Source of the DNA: Streptomyces gossypii
Lineage (GTDB): Bacteria; Actinomycetota; Actinomycetes; Streptomycetales; Streptomycetaceae
DNA: 64,000 bases
NCBI RefSeq assembly: GCF_025165795.1
Contig: NZ_JAJAGO010000004.1
Coordinates: 496,001 to 560,000, forward strand
Reading direction: 5' to 3'
The notes beneath the pieces were generated by a model, which worked only from the letters and a program-made list of their open reading frames with translations, was not told the DNA's origin and did no database searches. Every line of letters starts with the position of its first letter. Positions within the stretch are counted from its first letter, which is position 1. Both the position numbers and the translations under genes were made by a program. Below, one piece after another: positions 8,703 to 18,940 of the stretch.

Positions 8703-10136
8703 ATGCCGACTTGCCCGAACGGCCACCAGTCGGCGGCCGATGACTGGTGCGAGGTGTGCGGCCACCGGATGGCTGCGTCGCCCGGTACGCCAGGCACGCA
8801 CGCGGGCGCCGTCCCGGCGCCGCCTCCACCGCCGGGCCCTGGCGCACCGCAGGGGTACGGCTACCCCGGACCGCCCGGCCCACCCGGACCGCCCGCGCCC
8901 GGGCCTCCGCAGCCGGGGTACGGCTATCCGGCCCCCGGCGGGCCGCAGGGCCCTCCGGAGCTGTGCCCGCAGTGCCGCACACCGCGTGAGGCGCAGGCAC
9001 CCTTCTGTGAGGAGTGCAGGTTCAACTACCTCACGCACTCCCCGACCGCCTACCCGACGCACGGGGCACCACCCCCGCAGCAGGGTCTGCCGCAGCCACC
9101 CCAGCCGCCGCAGCAGCCCCAGCAGCAGCCGGGCCCGCCCCCGCCGCCGTACGACGGGGGCTTCCCGCCGCACGGCGGGCCCCCCGGCCCTCCCGGTCCG
9201 CCGGGACCTCCCGGTCCGCAGCAGGGGCAACCGGGCCAGCAGGGGCAGCCGGGCCCACCGCCCTCACCGCAGCACGGCTTCCCCGGCGGCAGCGATCCCT
9301 CGCAGGAGCAGCGGCTCGGGTACGACCACTCCCGCCCGTCCCAGCTGAACCGCCCGGCGGAGTCGCTGGCCGGTCCGCCTGGACCGCCTGGGCCTTACCC
9401 CCCTGGGCCTGGTGCTGGGCCCGGCACGCACGGCGGTCCGCCGCCCGCCCCCCAGCCCTCCCAGCCGAGCGGCGACTGGATGCTGCCCCCGCCCAGCACG
9501 CCCGCAGGGCAGGATCCCGGCCAGCCGGTACACCCCGGGCCGCCGGAGGGACAGCAGGGCGGCGGCGGTTACGGCTATCCGCAGCAGGACTACGGACAGC
9601 CGCAGCATCCGTCACCCCAGCAGGCCCCGCAGGCCCCCCAACAGGTCCCGCAGCAGCAACAACAGCAACAGCAACAGCAACAGCAGGCTCGACCGCCGCA
9701 GCAGCCCGAGCACAACGGCGGCCGTCCCGGCGGCCCCTGGACGGCCGTGATCGCGCCCGACCGCGAGTACTTCATGGCCATGATGGGCCGCAGCGGCCCG
9801 GAGGCGTCGGCGCTCAACCTGCCCGCGTACTCGGCTGAGCAGCAACTGCCGCTCAGCGGCCACCAGATCACCATCGGCCGCCGCCGCCAGTCCACCGGGG
9901 AGGCTCCGGACATCGATCTGGGCCGCCCGCCGGAGGACCCCGGGGTCTCCCATCAGCACGCGGTCCTCATCCAGCAGCCGGACGGCAGCTGGGCGGTTGT
10001 CGACCAGGACTCCACGAACGGCACCACCATCAACGGCAGCGAGGAGCCGATTCAGCCGTTCGTCCCGATCCCCCTCTACCCGGGCGACCGCGTCCACGTC
10101 GGCGCCTGGACCACCATCACCCTCCACCAGAGCTGA
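8703..10136 (+). CDS. FHA-domain phosphothreonine-binding protein, zinc ribbons and Pro/Gly/Gln linker
   Basis: 477 residues. The N-terminus has CPNGH...CEVCGH, and a second set CPQC...CEEC lies near residues 88-107. A long low-complexity linker rich in Pro, Gly and Gln follows (about 110-340), including an uninterrupted glutamine run encoded by mixed CAG/CAA codons around 9649-9687. The C-terminal ~110 residues are an FHA domain with the phosphate-contact residues in order: GRRRQS, GVSHQHAVL and DSTNGTTINGS. FHA domains bind phosphothreonine, so this is the natural reader or substrate for the PknG-like kinase, in the manner of GarA. It is 24 bases after the VWA gene and preceded by GGAGGGGGAGG. 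The long disordered linker is unlike GarA, which is short. Confidence 0.88.
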   Translation: MPTCPNGHQSAADDWCEVCGHRMAASPGTPGTHAGAVPAPPPPPGPGAPQGYGYPGPPGPPGPPAPGPPQPGYGYPAPGGPQGPPELCPQCRTPREAQAPFCEECRFNYLTHSPTAYPTHGAPPPQQGLPQPPQPPQQPQQQPGPPPPPYDGGFPPHGGPPGPPGPPGPPGPQQGQPGQQGQPGPPPSPQHGFPGGSDPSQEQRLGYDHSRPSQLNRPAESLAGPPGPPGPYPPGPGAGPGTHGGPPPAPQPSQPSGDWMLPPPSTPAGQDPGQPVHPGPPEGQQGGGGYGYPQQDYGQPQHPSPQQAPQAPQQVPQQQQQQQQQQQQARPPQQPEHNGGRPGGPWTAVIAPDREYFMAMMGRSGPEASALNLPAYSAEQQLPLSGHQITIGRRRQSTGEAPDIDLGRPPEDPGVSHQHAVLIQQPDGSWAVVDQDSTNGTTINGSEEPIQPFVPIPLYPGDRVHVGAWTTITLHQS

Positions 10137-10148
10137 TCCCGCCCGGTC

Positions 10149-10182
10149 GTTCCCGGACCCGCCCGCCGGCGGGCCCGGGAAC
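10149..10182. terminator. Bidirectional hairpin between convergent genes
   Basis: Inverted repeat with an 8-bp outer stem (GTTCCCGG/CCGGGAAC), one mismatch and a 6-bp inner stem closing on a four-base loop. It lies in the 58-base gap between the convergent FHA and APH-like genes. There is no T tract on either side, which is usual for high-GC actinomycete terminators. Confidence 0.7.
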
Positions 10183-10194
10183 GGCCCGGACCGG

Positions 10195-11109
10195 TCAGAA
10201 GGCGTGCCAGCGGGTGGATGTGTCCTGCTCGCGCAGGGAGGTGATCCGGCGGGCGAACTCGTGCCGGGCCGCCGCGTTCGCCGGTGCGTGCTGGGCGACC
10301 CAGGCGCAGCTGGCCGTCTCCCGGGCGCCGCGCAGCACCGCGCAGCCGGGCCAGTCCCGTACATCCCGGCCGTATGCCCGCACGAATTCGGCGTAAGCCT
10401 CGCCGGGCAGTCCGTAGCGGTCCCGGCTCAGGGCCATCACCACCAGGTCATGCTCCCGCAGGTCGTCGGAGAAGGTCTCCAGGTCGAGCAGGACGGGCCC
10501 GTCGGGGCCCACGTGGACGTTGCGCGGCAGGGCGTCCCCGTGTATCGGGCCGGGCGGCAGCATGGGGGTGATCTCCGCCATGGCCGCCGCGAAGTCGTCA
10601 CGCCGGGCGCGCAGGTAGGCGGCGTCCCCGGGTGGCAGCGCGTCCCCCGCCAGCCGCAGCCAGCGCTCGACTCCGGCCAGCAGCTCGCGCCGGGGCAGGG
10701 GGAAGGGCGGTGGCGGCAGCGCGTGCACCTGGCGCAGCAGTCCGGCGAGATCGGCGGGCCCGGCCGGCCGTACCGGCGCGGGCAGCCGGTGCCAGAAGGT
10801 CAGCGGGTGCCCGGAGACCAGCTCCACCTCGGGGCGGGCGGGCCGTACGGCCGGTATGCCGCGTTCCGCGAGCCAGTCGGCCACCCGCAGCTCGTGCCGG
10901 GCCCGTTCGGTCAGCTCCAGGCCACGGCCGACACGCACGACCGCACCACTGGGCGCGCCGTCTGCGGCCCGGTCTGCGGCCCCGCTGCCGTCCCGGCCAG
11001 AGTCCAGGGCGAAGACCGCGTTCTCGCCGAGTGCGAGCAGTTCGGCCCGGTCGGCCGCCTCGCCCGCCGCCGCGAGTACCGCCCGCGCCGCCACCTCCGT
11101 GAACCCCAC
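10195..11109 (-). CDS. Aminoglycoside phosphotransferase-fold kinase
   Basis: 304 residues with the APH family core. The Brenner-type catalytic loop is HGDALPRNVH and the metal-binding motif is LLDLETFS, about 20 residues later, with an N-lobe lysine/glycine region near GENAVFALD. Family members transfer phosphate from ATP to small hydroxylated molecules; the substrate here cannot be told and antibiotic resistance should not be assumed. The GTG start at 11109 is preceded by GGGGGGAA. It is a single gene, separated from its upstream neighbour by about 70 bases. Confidence 0.8.
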   Translation of the reverse strand: MGFTEVAARAVLAAAGEAADRAELLALGENAVFALDSGRDGSGAADRAADGAPSGAVVRVGRGLELTERARHELRVADWLAERGIPAVRPARPEVELVSGHPLTFWHRLPAPVRPAGPADLAGLLRQVHALPPPPFPLPRRELLAGVERWLRLAGDALPPGDAAYLRARRDDFAAAMAEITPMLPPGPIHGDALPRNVHVGPDGPVLLDLETFSDDLREHDLVVMALSRDRYGLPGEAYAEFVRAYGRDVRDWPGCAVLRGARETASCAWVAQHAPANAAARHEFARRITSLREQDTSTRWHAF

Positions 11110-11181
11110 GGGTTCCCCCCTTACGACTGACGACCTGCTGCCCGGCGCCCGTGCAGTCTGCCACCCGTGGCCCCGATCGGG

Positions 11182-12132
11182 TCAGTCCCCCAGTGGCCAC
11201 GCGTACGGGCCGTCGGGGTCGTCCAGCCAGGCCCACTGAGTGGTGCCCCGTACCGCCACGCCGTACCGCTCGCGCGCCGGGCGGCCCTCTTCGTGCCAGA
11301 TCTCGTACGCCGCGCGGGGCGGCACCCGTCCCGCCGTCAGAGCGAGCAGGAAGCGGAACGAGTCGTCCTGTGCGGCGTGCGCCGGCAGACCGCTCAGGCA
11401 CCCGCCGGGGGCGGGCGCGGGCGGGCTGCCACGCAGCCGGACGAAGTAGGCCGGAGTGTCCAGGAAGTGCCCCGAGGCGTGGGTGGCGTCCGCGACGCGG
11501 AGCATGACGAGCCCGGTCGCCAGCGGTGCCAGGATCAGCGCGCCGGGAGCGCACTGGTCGAGCCACGGCAGCGGGACGGAGGGCAGCGTGCAGGTGGCGA
11601 TGATCCGGTCGTACGGGGCGCGTTCCGGGCAGCCGCGTGCGCCGTCGCCGGTGACGACGGCCGGGTGGTATCCGGCGGCGTCCAGATGTTCGCGGGCGGC
11701 GTCGGTGATCTCCTTGTCGATGTCGACGGTGGTGACCCGCTCGTCGCCGAGCCGGTGCGAGAGCAGCGCCGCGTTGTAGCCCGGCCCGGTGCCGATCTCC
11801 AGCACCCGCATGCCCTCTTCGACTTCCAGGGCTTCCAGCATGCGGGCCATCAGGGAGGGCTGGCTGCTGGAGGAGAGCAGTTCGCCGTTCCTGATCAGGG
11901 TGGCCAGCGGCATGTCCTCGTACACGCCTCGCCGCCAGCGCTCCCGGCGCGACGCGTCGGGGTCGTCGTGCGACAGCCGGTCGCAGCCCTCGTCTCCCAG
12001 GCCGATCACCGACGTGTAGTAGTACGGCACGAAGAGCTCGCGGGGCACCTCCTCGAAGGCGCGGCGCCACGCCGGATCAGCGAGGGCGCCGCCCGCCACG
12101 ATCCCCTGTACGAGTGCTGTCGCGCTGCCCAT
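11182..12132 (-). CDS. Protein-L-isoaspartate methyltransferase-like SAM methyltransferase
   Basis: 316 residues. The SAM-binding motif I is VLEIGTGPGYNAALL, preceded by SSSSQPSLMARMLEAL, which matches the 'S-x-P-x-x-x-x-x-M' entry helix of PCMT enzymes, followed by the acidic VTTVDIDKEI strand and a PYDRIIATC region. The C-terminal ~100 residues extend beyond a minimal PCMT and end in WAWLDDPDGPYAW. Such two-part proteins are frequent in Streptomyces and are annotated as PCMT-like; actual repair of isoaspartate is not proven. The ATG at 12132 has GGAGGT unusually close to it, so a slightly later start is possible. Confidence 0.75.
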   Translation of the reverse strand: MGSATALVQGIVAGGALADPAWRRAFEEVPRELFVPYYYTSVIGLGDEGCDRLSHDDPDASRRERWRRGVYEDMPLATLIRNGELLSSSSQPSLMARMLEALEVEEGMRVLEIGTGPGYNAALLSHRLGDERVTTVDIDKEITDAAREHLDAAGYHPAVVTGDGARGCPERAPYDRIIATCTLPSVPLPWLDQCAPGALILAPLATGLVMLRVADATHASGHFLDTPAYFVRLRGSPPAPAPGGCLSGLPAHAAQDDSFRFLLALTAGRVPPRAAYEIWHEEGRPARERYGVAVRGTTQWAWLDDPDGPYAWPLGD

Positions 12133-12447
12133 ACCTCCACTGTGCGGCGGCCCGGCGGTTCGCGCGAGGGCGCGGGGCACGGGGCACGGGGCACGGGGGG
12201 GGAGATCGTCGGCCCCGACACCGGATGGTGTGCTTCCGTAGGTGGCCTCCGCGAACTCCCGCAACTGGTACTCCCGCAGCCAGGACGCCCGCGCGTTCCC
12301 GACCTGCCCTCCGCTCCGTTGCACCATTCTGCTCCAGCCGCTGGACCGCTCCGCCAGACCTGGTCCAGCGGATTGCTTGGTCCTTCCTCGCGCCTTCGTG
12401 GTGTACAGCCGTCCAGCCCGAAGCCGGCAGCCGCGAGAGGAGGACCC
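12133..12447. other. Divergent intergenic region with short tandem repeats
   Basis: Lies between the divergently transcribed methyltransferase and FMN reductase genes. It contains three tandem copies of CACGGGG at 12178-12198 followed by a G run. The open frames across it are antisense or extensions of neighbouring genes without domain character. It presumably holds both promoters; no -35/-10 pair is clear enough to call. Confidence 0.5.
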
Positions 12448-13065
12448 ATGAAACCCACGCCTTGGGCAGCGGGCACGCCGAGCACCACGGCAAGCCGGAG
12501 ACTGCGGGTGGCCGTCATCATCGGCAGTACCCGCGAGGGCCGGGTCGGCGACGCGGTGTGCCGCTGGGTAACGGACCGCGCGGGGCGGCGCGGCGACCTG
12601 GAGCCGAAGGTCGTCGACCTCGCGGAGTTCGTGTTCCCGGCACGTTATCCCGAGCTTCCGACGCCGCAGATGGCGGCGTTCACCGCCGAGATCGACCGCG
12701 CGGAAGCCTTCGTCATCGTCACGCCGGAGTACAACCGCAGCTTTCCCGCCTCGCTGAAGCAGGCGATCGACTTCGCCTACGACGAGTGGCATGCGAAGCC
12801 GGTCGGGTTCGTCTCCTACGGCTGCCGCTCCCGGGGGCTGTACGCGGTGGAGGCCCTGCGTTCGGTGTTCGTCGAACTGCACACCGTCACGATGCGGAAC
12901 AGCGCGAGCTTCGATCTGCTCACCGCCGAAGGCGAGGACGGCGAAGGCGAGGACTGGGGCGGCTGCACCGACGGCGAACAGGACGCCACGGCGATGCTCG
13001 ACCAGCTCAGCTGGTGGGGCCACGCGCTGCGGGACGCCCGCGCCGCGCACCCGTACGTGTCCTGA
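12448..13065 (+). CDS. NADPH-dependent FMN reductase (flavodoxin fold)
   Basis: 205 residues. The phosphate-binding loop [12 protein letters not shown] after strand RVAVIIG, and the [18 protein letters not shown] signature, place it in the NADPH-dependent FMN reductase/azoreductase family. These cytosolic enzymes reduce FMN, quinones or azo dyes with NAD(P)H. The ATG at 12448 has GAGAGGAGGA directly upstream. It is followed after about 70 bases by a drug-exporter-like ABC pair, with which it may or may not be co-transcribed. Confidence 0.85.
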   Translation: MKPTPWAAGTPSTTASRRLRVAVIIGSTREGRVGDAVCRWVTDRAGRRGDLEPKVVDLAEFVFPARYPELPTPQMAAFTAEIDRAEAFVIVTPEYNRSFPASLKQAIDFAYDEWHAKPVGFVSYGCRSRGLYAVEALRSVFVELHTVTMRNSASFDLLTAEGEDGEGEDWGGCTDGEQDATAMLDQLSWWGHALRDARAAHPYVS

Positions 13066-13138
13066 GGGGTCAGCAGCACCAGCCGGTCAGAGAACAGCCA
13101 GAAGTCAACAGAAACCACTGAGAAGGAGCGCGAGCGAC

Positions 13139-14182
13139 GTGAGTGAGCACAGGGGCGGGAACGCTCCCGCCATCGAGACATCCGGGCTGGTCAAGGTGTT
13201 CGGTGACACCCGCGCGGTAGACGGCATCGACCTCACCGTGCCCACCGGCACGGTCTACGGCGTGCTGGGCCCGAACGGCGCGGGAAAGACGACGGCGGTC
13301 AAGATGCTCGCCACCCTGCTGCGCCCGGACGGCGGCGAGGCACGGATCTTCGGCCACGACGTCCGGCGCGAAGCGGCCATCGTACGCGGCATGGTGAGCC
13401 TGACCGGCCAGTACGCCTCGGTGGACGAGGACCTCACCGGGGTGGAGAACCTCATGCTGCTGGGGCGCCTGCTGGGGCACCACAAGACCGCCGCACGGGC
13501 CAGGGCCGCGCAGCTGCTGGAGGCGTTCGGCCTGAACGACGCCGCCGACCGGCAGGTGAAGAACTACTCCGGCGGCATGCGGCGGCGCATCGACATCGCC
13601 GCGAGCATCCTCAACACCCCCGATCTGCTCTTCCTGGACGAACCGACGACCGGGCTGGACCCGCGCAGTCGCAACCAGGTGTGGGACATCGTCCGGGCCG
13701 TCGTCGCACAGGGCACCACGGTGCTGCTGACGACGCAGTACCTCGACGAAGCCGACCAGCTGGCGTCCCGTATCGCCGTCATCGACAAGGGGAAGGTGAT
13801 CGCCGAGGGCACCAAGGGAGAGCTGAAGGCATCAGTCGGCGCGGGCTCGGTGCACCTGCGGTTGCGGAACGCGCACGAGCGGCCGGAGGCCGAGCGGCTG
13901 CTCGCCCGCGTGCTGGACGCACCGGTGCAGGCGGACCCCGATCCGGTGGCGCTGACCGCACGGGTCGGCGACGGTGACGACGGGAACGGCGCCGCGCCCC
14001 AGGCCGCGCGCGCACTCGCCGAACTCGCCGCCGCCGGGATCACCGTGGACACCTTCTCGCTGGGGCAGCCCAGCCTGGACGAGGTGTTCCTCTCCCTCAC
14101 CGACCGCCCCGCCGACCTCACCACGGACACCACCACGGACACCACCGCCACCGGCACACTCACCAAGGAGACCGCAGCATGA
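13139..14182 (+). CDS. DrrA-type ABC transporter ATPase
   Basis: 347 residues. Walker A is [10 protein letters not shown], the signature is YSGGMRRR, Walker B is [12 protein letters not shown], and the switch histidine position holds a glutamine ([12 protein letters not shown]), as is normal in the daunorubicin-resistance (DrrA) subfamily. The C-terminal ~110 residues form the DrrA accessory domain and end in a Thr/Asp-rich tail encoded by repeated ACC/GAC codons. The GTG at 13139 is used because AAGGAG lies upstream. It overlaps the permease start (ATGA), so the two are expressed together as an ABC-2 type exporter. Confidence 0.88.
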   Translation: MSEHRGGNAPAIETSGLVKVFGDTRAVDGIDLTVPTGTVYGVLGPNGAGKTTAVKMLATLLRPDGGEARIFGHDVRREAAIVRGMVSLTGQYASVDEDLTGVENLMLLGRLLGHHKTAARARAAQLLEAFGLNDAADRQVKNYSGGMRRRIDIAASILNTPDLLFLDEPTTGLDPRSRNQVWDIVRAVVAQGTTVLLTTQYLDEADQLASRIAVIDKGKVIAEGTKGELKASVGAGSVHLRLRNAHERPEAERLLARVLDAPVQADPDPVALTARVGDGDDGNGAAPQAARALAELAAAGITVDTFSLGQPSLDEVFLSLTDRPADLTTDTTTDTTATGTLTKETAA

Positions 14183-15039
14183 GCACCGCGACCGCGACCA
14201 CCTCCCCCGCCGGTTCGGAGGAACTGGCGGCCGTCCGCACCGACGACCTCGCCGCCTTGCTGGTGGCGAAGGAACGACCACCGCGCCCCAGCGCGTTGAG
14301 CGCCTCCGTCACCTTCGGCTGGCGGGCGATGCTGAAGATCAAGCATGTGCCGGAGCAGCTCTTCGACGTGACCGTCTTCCCGATCATGATGGTCCTGATG
14401 TACACGTACCTCTTCGGAGGTGCGCTCGCCGGGTCGACCTCGGACTATCTGCAGTTCCTGCTGCCGGGCGTCCTGGTGATGAGCGTGGTGATGATCACGA
14501 TGTACACCGGGGTCGCGGTCAACACCGATATCGAGAAGGGTGTCTTCGACCGCTTCCGTACGCTGCCGATATGGCGGCCCGCGCCGATGGTCGGCTATCT
14601 GCTCGGTGATGTCGTCCGCTACGCCGGGGCGTCGGCGGTGATGCTGGCCGTCGGCATGATCATGGGATTCCGGCCCGAGGGCGGCGCCGGCGGCGTACTG
14701 GCCGGGGTGGCGCTGCTGCTGGTGTTCTCGTTCTCCTTCTCCTGGATCTGGACGATGTTCGGGCTGCTGCTGCGCAGCGAGAAGTCCGTGATGGGGGTCA
14801 GCATGATGATGCTCTTCCCGCTGACCTTCGGCAGCAACATCTTCGTCGACCCCGCGACGATGCCGGGCTGGCTCCAGGCGTTCGTGAACAACAGCCCCAT
14901 CACCCATCTCTCCTCAGCCGTACGGGAACTGATGGCGGGCGGCTGGCCCGGTGAGGACATCACCTGGTCGCTGCTCTGGTCCGCGGCTCTCGTGCTGGTC
15001 TTCGGCCCGATCACGATGCGGCTCTACAACCGCAAGTGA
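14179..15039 (+). CDS. DrrB-type ABC-2 permease
   Basis: 286 residues with a cytosolic N-terminus of about 65 residues and six hydrophobic segments. The DrrB/ABC-2 pattern is seen in [15 protein letters not shown] near the first helix, [13 protein letters not shown] in the coupling loop, and the last helix ending RLYNRK. It pairs with the preceding ATPase, overlapping its stop. The substrate is unknown; family members export hydrophobic drugs or lipids. Confidence 0.85.
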   Translation: MSTATATTSPAGSEELAAVRTDDLAALLVAKERPPRPSALSASVTFGWRAMLKIKHVPEQLFDVTVFPIMMVLMYTYLFGGALAGSTSDYLQFLLPGVLVMSVVMITMYTGVAVNTDIEKGVFDRFRTLPIWRPAPMVGYLLGDVVRYAGASAVMLAVGMIMGFRPEGGAGGVLAGVALLLVFSFSFSWIWTMFGLLLRSEKSVMGVSMMMLFPLTFGSNIFVDPATMPGWLQAFVNNSPITHLSSAVRELMAGGWPGEDITWSLLWSAALVLVFGPITMRLYNRK

Positions 15040-15065
15040 CCAGCGGCGGGCCGCTGTGGCGTTAC

Positions 15066-15102
15066 GGCGGCCCCTGGCGGCTCACAGCCCCCCGGGGCCG
15101 CC
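15066..15102. terminator. Hairpin between convergent genes, overlapping a stop codon
   Basis: A 9-bp perfect inverted repeat (GGCGGCCCC at 15066 and GGGGCCGCC at 15094) encloses the stop codon region of the minus-strand ATPase gene at 15082. A smaller hairpin (CAGCGGC/GCCGCTG) lies just before it. The convergent arrangement and the stem strength suggest a bidirectional terminator. Confidence 0.6.
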
Positions 15103-18100
15103 GCTTCCGGCATGCTCAGGCTGATCTTCGTGCTGCGACTGATCTTGATGCTGGGGCTGATCTTGATGCTGCGGCTGATAGCGGCAGGCGGCCCCGGTGG
15201 AGACCGCCGCGCGCAGATGCGCCGCCAGCTGCGGATGCCGTCCGTCCAGCTTGCGCAGGGTGTCGCGGATGCGCGCGGTGACCGTCTTACGGGCCCGCTC
15301 CGCCTCGTCTCCCAGGCGGCGGCTGCGGCCCGCGAGCCCCGCCGCGCTGCGCAGTTCGCGCAGCAGGGCCTCGCGCTCACGGTCGAACTCAGCGGCGCGG
15401 CGGTCGTCACCGCGCTCCGCCGCCCGGTCGATCTCCTCGTCGAGCAGGGTGAGCCGCTGCTTGTACCGGGCCTTGGCCTCGTCGTCCAGGATCTCGTCAC
15501 CGCCCAACTGCCGGGCGGCCACCACCAGATCGCCGCCCTCCGGGGCGAGGAGCCGTACGGCCGGGATGTCCCTGCCGGGGCTGCTGATCAGGGTGTGCAG
15601 GTCACGCAGCCCCTTGGCGTCGGGCATATGGGCGGTGCGACCGCCGAAGGTGAGAGTCCACACCGCACCCTCCCTCCGGAACTCCTGCACGGAGCCGGAG
15701 GCAGATGCGGAGGCGGGAGCCGAGGCGGCAGGGGCAGCCGGGGCAGCCGCGTCGGCGCCCCCCGCCCCGCCCCCCGGCCCGGCATCCGCAACGGCCTCGG
15801 CCCGCAGCTGCCGCGCACGCTCGGCGAGCTGCCCCATCCCCGTCCCCGACGTCTCCCGCCGCACCCGCTCCAGCAGCGCGACCGCGTCGTCCGCGTCCCC
15901 GTCCGCGCCGCGGGCGAGCAGCACCTCGGCGAGCCGCAGGCGCGCGCTCGCCGCCCAGAAGTGCGCCTGGAGCGGGACGGCCGATTCCACGGCTGCGGTG
16001 AACCCCGCCACCGCCTCCTCCCAGCGCTCCTGCGCGGCGTCGATACGGGCCAGCCAGAAGATCACCGGGCCGCTCACATCGCACCCGAAGAGCGCTACCG
16101 CCCACTCGTCCGCGTACGGCGTGAGCGCACGGCGGGCACGCTCGCACAGCTCCGGGTCGCGCGAGACCGCCGCCACCTCCGCCTGGAATCTCAGCCACAG
16201 CGCGGCGTAACTGCGCGGGAAGGTCTCCTGGCCCGCGTCCAGCGCGGCGAGGTGGCGCAGCGCGGATCCGGCGTCGCCCCGCTGCGCGGCCGTGATGCCC
16301 TCCAACAGCCGGGGGATCGGGTAGTTCGTCTCGGCGAGGGTGCGGTGCAGGGCGTCCAGCTCCTCGAACCTGCCCTGCGCGAGCAGCAGCGCCCAGCGCA
16401 TGTGGTGGACCATGTAGGCGAAGTGCTCGTGCTCCCCCGCATGCCCGTGAGCCGCCCCACGTGCGCGTTCGAGCAGCTCTTCCACCTCGTCGAAACGGCC
16501 GCCGAGCGAGGCGATCACGCTCTGGTCGATCGCGGAGCTCATCACGGCCCGCTGCCCGCCCTCGCGTTCGGCCATCGTCACGAAGCGGCGGAAGTAGTCG
16601 AGGTAGCGCGGGTCGCCCTGTTCCAGCAGCGCCACCCAGCAGAACGAGAGCGCGAACAGCTCGGTCTCCTCGTCTGCCGTGCGCCGTGCCACCGCGATCA
16701 TCTCGTCCGTCAGGGCCTTGCGCTCGGCGGCGGTGCCGGGGCCCCACAGCTGGTTGTGGCGCGTCCACAGGCTGAACGACAGCGCGTCGTCGTCCTGGCC
16801 ACGCCGGGCGAGTACCGCCGCGTGCACCGCCAGCTCCCGGGCGAGCAGGTCGGGCCCTTGGTCCGGCCGCCTGGCCGCCCCCGGGCGGACCAGTCTGCCG
16901 TGGACCTCCGAGAGCAGCTCGGAGGTCAGCCGCCCGTGGTCGCCGAGGTCCGCGCCACCGCCGAGGCCGCCGGTCTCCCCGGCACCGCCGGCCCGGTAGA
17001 GGGTGAGCGCCGCCCGCGCCAGCAGCTCCGGGTCGTCCAGCTCGCGGGCCCGTGCCACCGCGTCGGCGAGCACCTGCCAGGACTCCTCACGGCGGCCGGC
17101 GTGCCCCAGCTCGGTGCCCAGGTCGAGGCCGATGATGACGGCTCTGCGCGGCTCGCTGCCGACGGCCCGCTCCAGGGCACGGCGGAGGTGGCCGGTCTGC
17201 TCGGCGAAGGCCATCCTCGCCGCGGCGTCCTGGGCGGCGGCCAGCAGGTGGTCGACCACCCGCGAGGACTCCAGCGCAGCGCCGGCGAGATGGGCGTGAT
17301 GGGCCAGGTCCGCCGGGACGACCTTACGGGCGAGCGCCGCGTCCCCGTCCAGCGTCCGGACGACGGCCGCGTGCCGTGCCTGCGCCTCGGTCTCACCGAG
17401 CGCGTCGTAGAGCGCCTCCCGGACCAGATCGTGCGCGAAGGCGAAGCGCCCGGCCCCTTGGACCACCACGAGCCGGGCGGCGACGGCCCGGTCCAGCAGC
17501 CGGTCGACCTGGGGCACCGGTGCCGCCGCCACCCCCGCGAGGACCTGGCGGTGAAACTGCCGGCCCAGCACCGCGGCGCTCGTGAGCAGCCGCTCGACCG
17601 GGGTGGGCAGCAGAGACAGGCGTCTCCGCAGCGCATCGCGCACGCCGGGGGCCACTGCCGTGACCGTGCCGCCGCTGTGCCAGAGGCGGGCGGTCTGCTC
17701 GACGAAGAACGGGTTGCCGCCGGTGCGGCGGTGCACCTCCGCCGCCAGCTCCGGATCGGGCGGCCGCCCCGCCGTACGGGCCATCAGGGCGCCGACCTCG
17801 TCGGCGTCGAGACCGGTCAGCGTCACCGTCGTCGCTTTCGCGACGAGAGGGGTCATCAGCGGGCGGAGCGGGTGCTCGTCCTGCTCCACCTCGACGTCGC
17901 GGTAGGTGCCCACCAGCAGCAGGCGCTCGAACCAGGTGTGCCGGGCGGCGAACTCCAGCAGACCCAGCGAGTCGGTGTCCGCCCAGTGCAGGTCGTCGAG
18001 CACCGCCACCACGGGGCGGTGCTGCGAGACGGAGACCAGCGCCGTGGTCACCGCGTCGTAGAGCTGGAAGCTCTCGACGGCCCCGGTGCCGCGCGTCTCA

Positions 18101-18435
18101 CCCAGCAGAACGCCCAGCCCGCTCCCGGCGGCCTGCTCGGCCGCCGCCCACTCGTCGGCGGTGGCGCCGCGCCGCAGGCCACGGATCAGCTGCACCCAGG
18201 GCCAGTAGCCCGGGGCGTTCTCCGAATCCCAGCAGGAGCCGCTCAGCACCAGCGCGCCCAGGCGCCTGGCCTCCTCCACCGCGCCCGCGACGAGCGTCGT
18301 CTTACCGATCCCGGCCTCGCCGGCGACCAGCACCAGGCCGCCGTGGCTCTCCGCCGCGCGGCCGACCTCGGCGCGCAGCACTGCGGCGGGGTGCTCCCGG
18401 CCGATCAGGAATGGTTTCTCTCCGGTGACAGACAT
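15082..18435 (-). CDS. Large STAND/AAA ATPase regulator-like protein with TPR-like repeats
   Basis: About 1117 residues. Near the N-terminus [10 protein letters not shown] and Walker [11 protein letters not shown], followed by [16 protein letters not shown] (Walker B plus sensor), define the ATPase module of MalT/LuxR-LAL-type regulators. The middle is alpha-helical and TPR-like. The C-terminus lacks the usual LuxR helix-turn-helix; instead it has a domain starting near [18 protein letters not shown], a helical Arg/Glu-rich hairpin, and a Gln/His/Asp-rich tail made of repeated QPQHQDQ-like units. The ATG at 18435 is preferred; a longer frame reaches 18558 but would run across the divergent globin start. 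Function unknown; a signal-transduction ATPase is likely, DNA binding is not evident. Confidence 0.75.
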   Translation of the reverse strand: MSVTGEKPFLIGREHPAAVLRAEVGRAAESHGGLVLVAGEAGIGKTTLVAGAVEEARRLGALVLSGSCWDSENAPGYWPWVQLIRGLRRGATADEWAAAEQAAGSGLGVLLGETRGTGAVESFQLYDAVTTALVSVSQHRPVVAVLDDLHWADTDSLGLLEFAARHTWFERLLLVGTYRDVEVEQDEHPLRPLMTPLVAKATTVTLTGLDADEVGALMARTAGRPPDPELAAEVHRRTGGNPFFVEQTARLWHSGGTVTAVAPGVRDALRRRLSLLPTPVERLLTSAAVLGRQFHRQVLAGVAAAPVPQVDRLLDRAVAARLVVVQGAGRFAFAHDLVREALYDALGETEAQARHAAVVRTLDGDAALARKVVPADLAHHAHLAGAALESSRVVDHLLAAAQDAAARMAFAEQTGHLRRALERAVGSEPRRAVIIGLDLGTELGHAGRREESWQVLADAVARARELDDPELLARAALTLYRAGGAGETGGLGGGADLGDHGRLTSELLSEVHGRLVRPGAARRPDQGPDLLARELAVHAAVLARRGQDDDALSFSLWTRHNQLWGPGTAAERKALTDEMIAVARRTADEETELFALSFCWVALLEQGDPRYLDYFRRFVTMAEREGGQRAVMSSAIDQSVIASLGGRFDEVEELLERARGAAHGHAGEHEHFAYMVHHMRWALLLAQGRFEELDALHRTLAETNYPIPRLLEGITAAQRGDAGSALRHLAALDAGQETFPRSYAALWLRFQAEVAAVSRDPELCERARRALTPYADEWAVALFGCDVSGPVIFWLARIDAAQERWEEAVAGFTAAVESAVPLQAHFWAASARLRLAEVLLARGADGDADDAVALLERVRRETSGTGMGQLAERARQLRAEAVADAGPGGGAGGADAAAPAAPAASAPASASASGSVQEFRREGAVWTLTFGGRTAHMPDAKGLRDLHTLISSPGRDIPAVRLLAPEGGDLVVAARQLGGDEILDDEAKARYKQRLTLLDEEIDRAAERGDDRRAAEFDREREALLRELRSAAGLAGRSRRLGDEAERARKTVTARIRDTLRKLDGRHPQLAAHLRAAVSTGAACRYQPQHQDQPQHQDQSQHEDQPEHAGSGGPGGL

Positions 18436-18538
18436 GGTGTTCCGAACGTACCGGCCACCACTGACAGTGGGCCTGCCGAAGGCGGCACATTCCACGGCCC
18501 ACGGGTTCCGGCGGGGCGTCTGCGACCATGGGGAGGTG

Positions 18539-18940
18539 ATGGAGATTCCGCGCGGCACCGTGCAGACGGAGACTTTCTACGAACAGGTCGGCGGCGAGGA
18601 GACCTTCCGGCGCCTCGTCCGCCGCTTCTACCAGGGGGTGGCCCAGGACCCGGTGTTGCGGCCGATGTACCCGGAGGAGGACCTCGGCCCGGCCGAGGAG
18701 CGGCTCGCCCTCTTCCTGATCCAGTACTGGGGCGGCCCGCGCACCTACAGCGAGCAGCGCGGCCACCCGAGGCTGCGGATGCGGCACGCCCCGTTCAAGG
18801 TCGACGAGGCCGCGCACGACGCGTGGCTGTCGCACATGCGCGAGGCCGTGGACAGCCTGGAGCTGGCCCCGGAGCACGAACGGCAACTCTGGGACTATCT
18901 CGTGTACGCCGCAAGGACTATGGTCAATTCCTCGGAATGA
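18539..18940 (+). CDS. glbO: Truncated haemoglobin, group II (GlbO-like)
   Basis: 133 residues, the usual length for a group II 2/2 globin. The family signature is complete: [55 protein letters not shown] and RHAPFKV with the proximal histidine, then the [10 protein letters not shown] helix. These proteins bind O2 or NO and are linked to oxidative and nitrosative stress. The start is uncertain: GGGAGGT directly abuts the ATG at 18539 (GTG at 18536 is also in frame). The gene is divergent from the large ATPase. Confidence 0.9.
   Translation: MEIPRGTVQTETFYEQVGGEETFRRLVRRFYQGVAQDPVLRPMYPEEDLGPAEERLALFLIQYWGGPRTYSEQRGHPRLRMRHAPFKVDEAAHDAWLSHMREAVDSLELAPEHERQLWDYLVYAARTMVNSSE

Noticed and set aside
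10195..11109. Aminoglycoside resistance gene
   Set aside because: The fold is shared by many kinases of unrelated substrates; chromosomal context gives no sign of resistance, so only the fold is called.
12006..12521. A 171-codon minus-strand frame in the methyltransferase/FMN reductase gap
   Set aside because: Low-complexity Arg/Pro/Gly translation, overlaps the 5' ends of both real genes and has no ribosome binding site.
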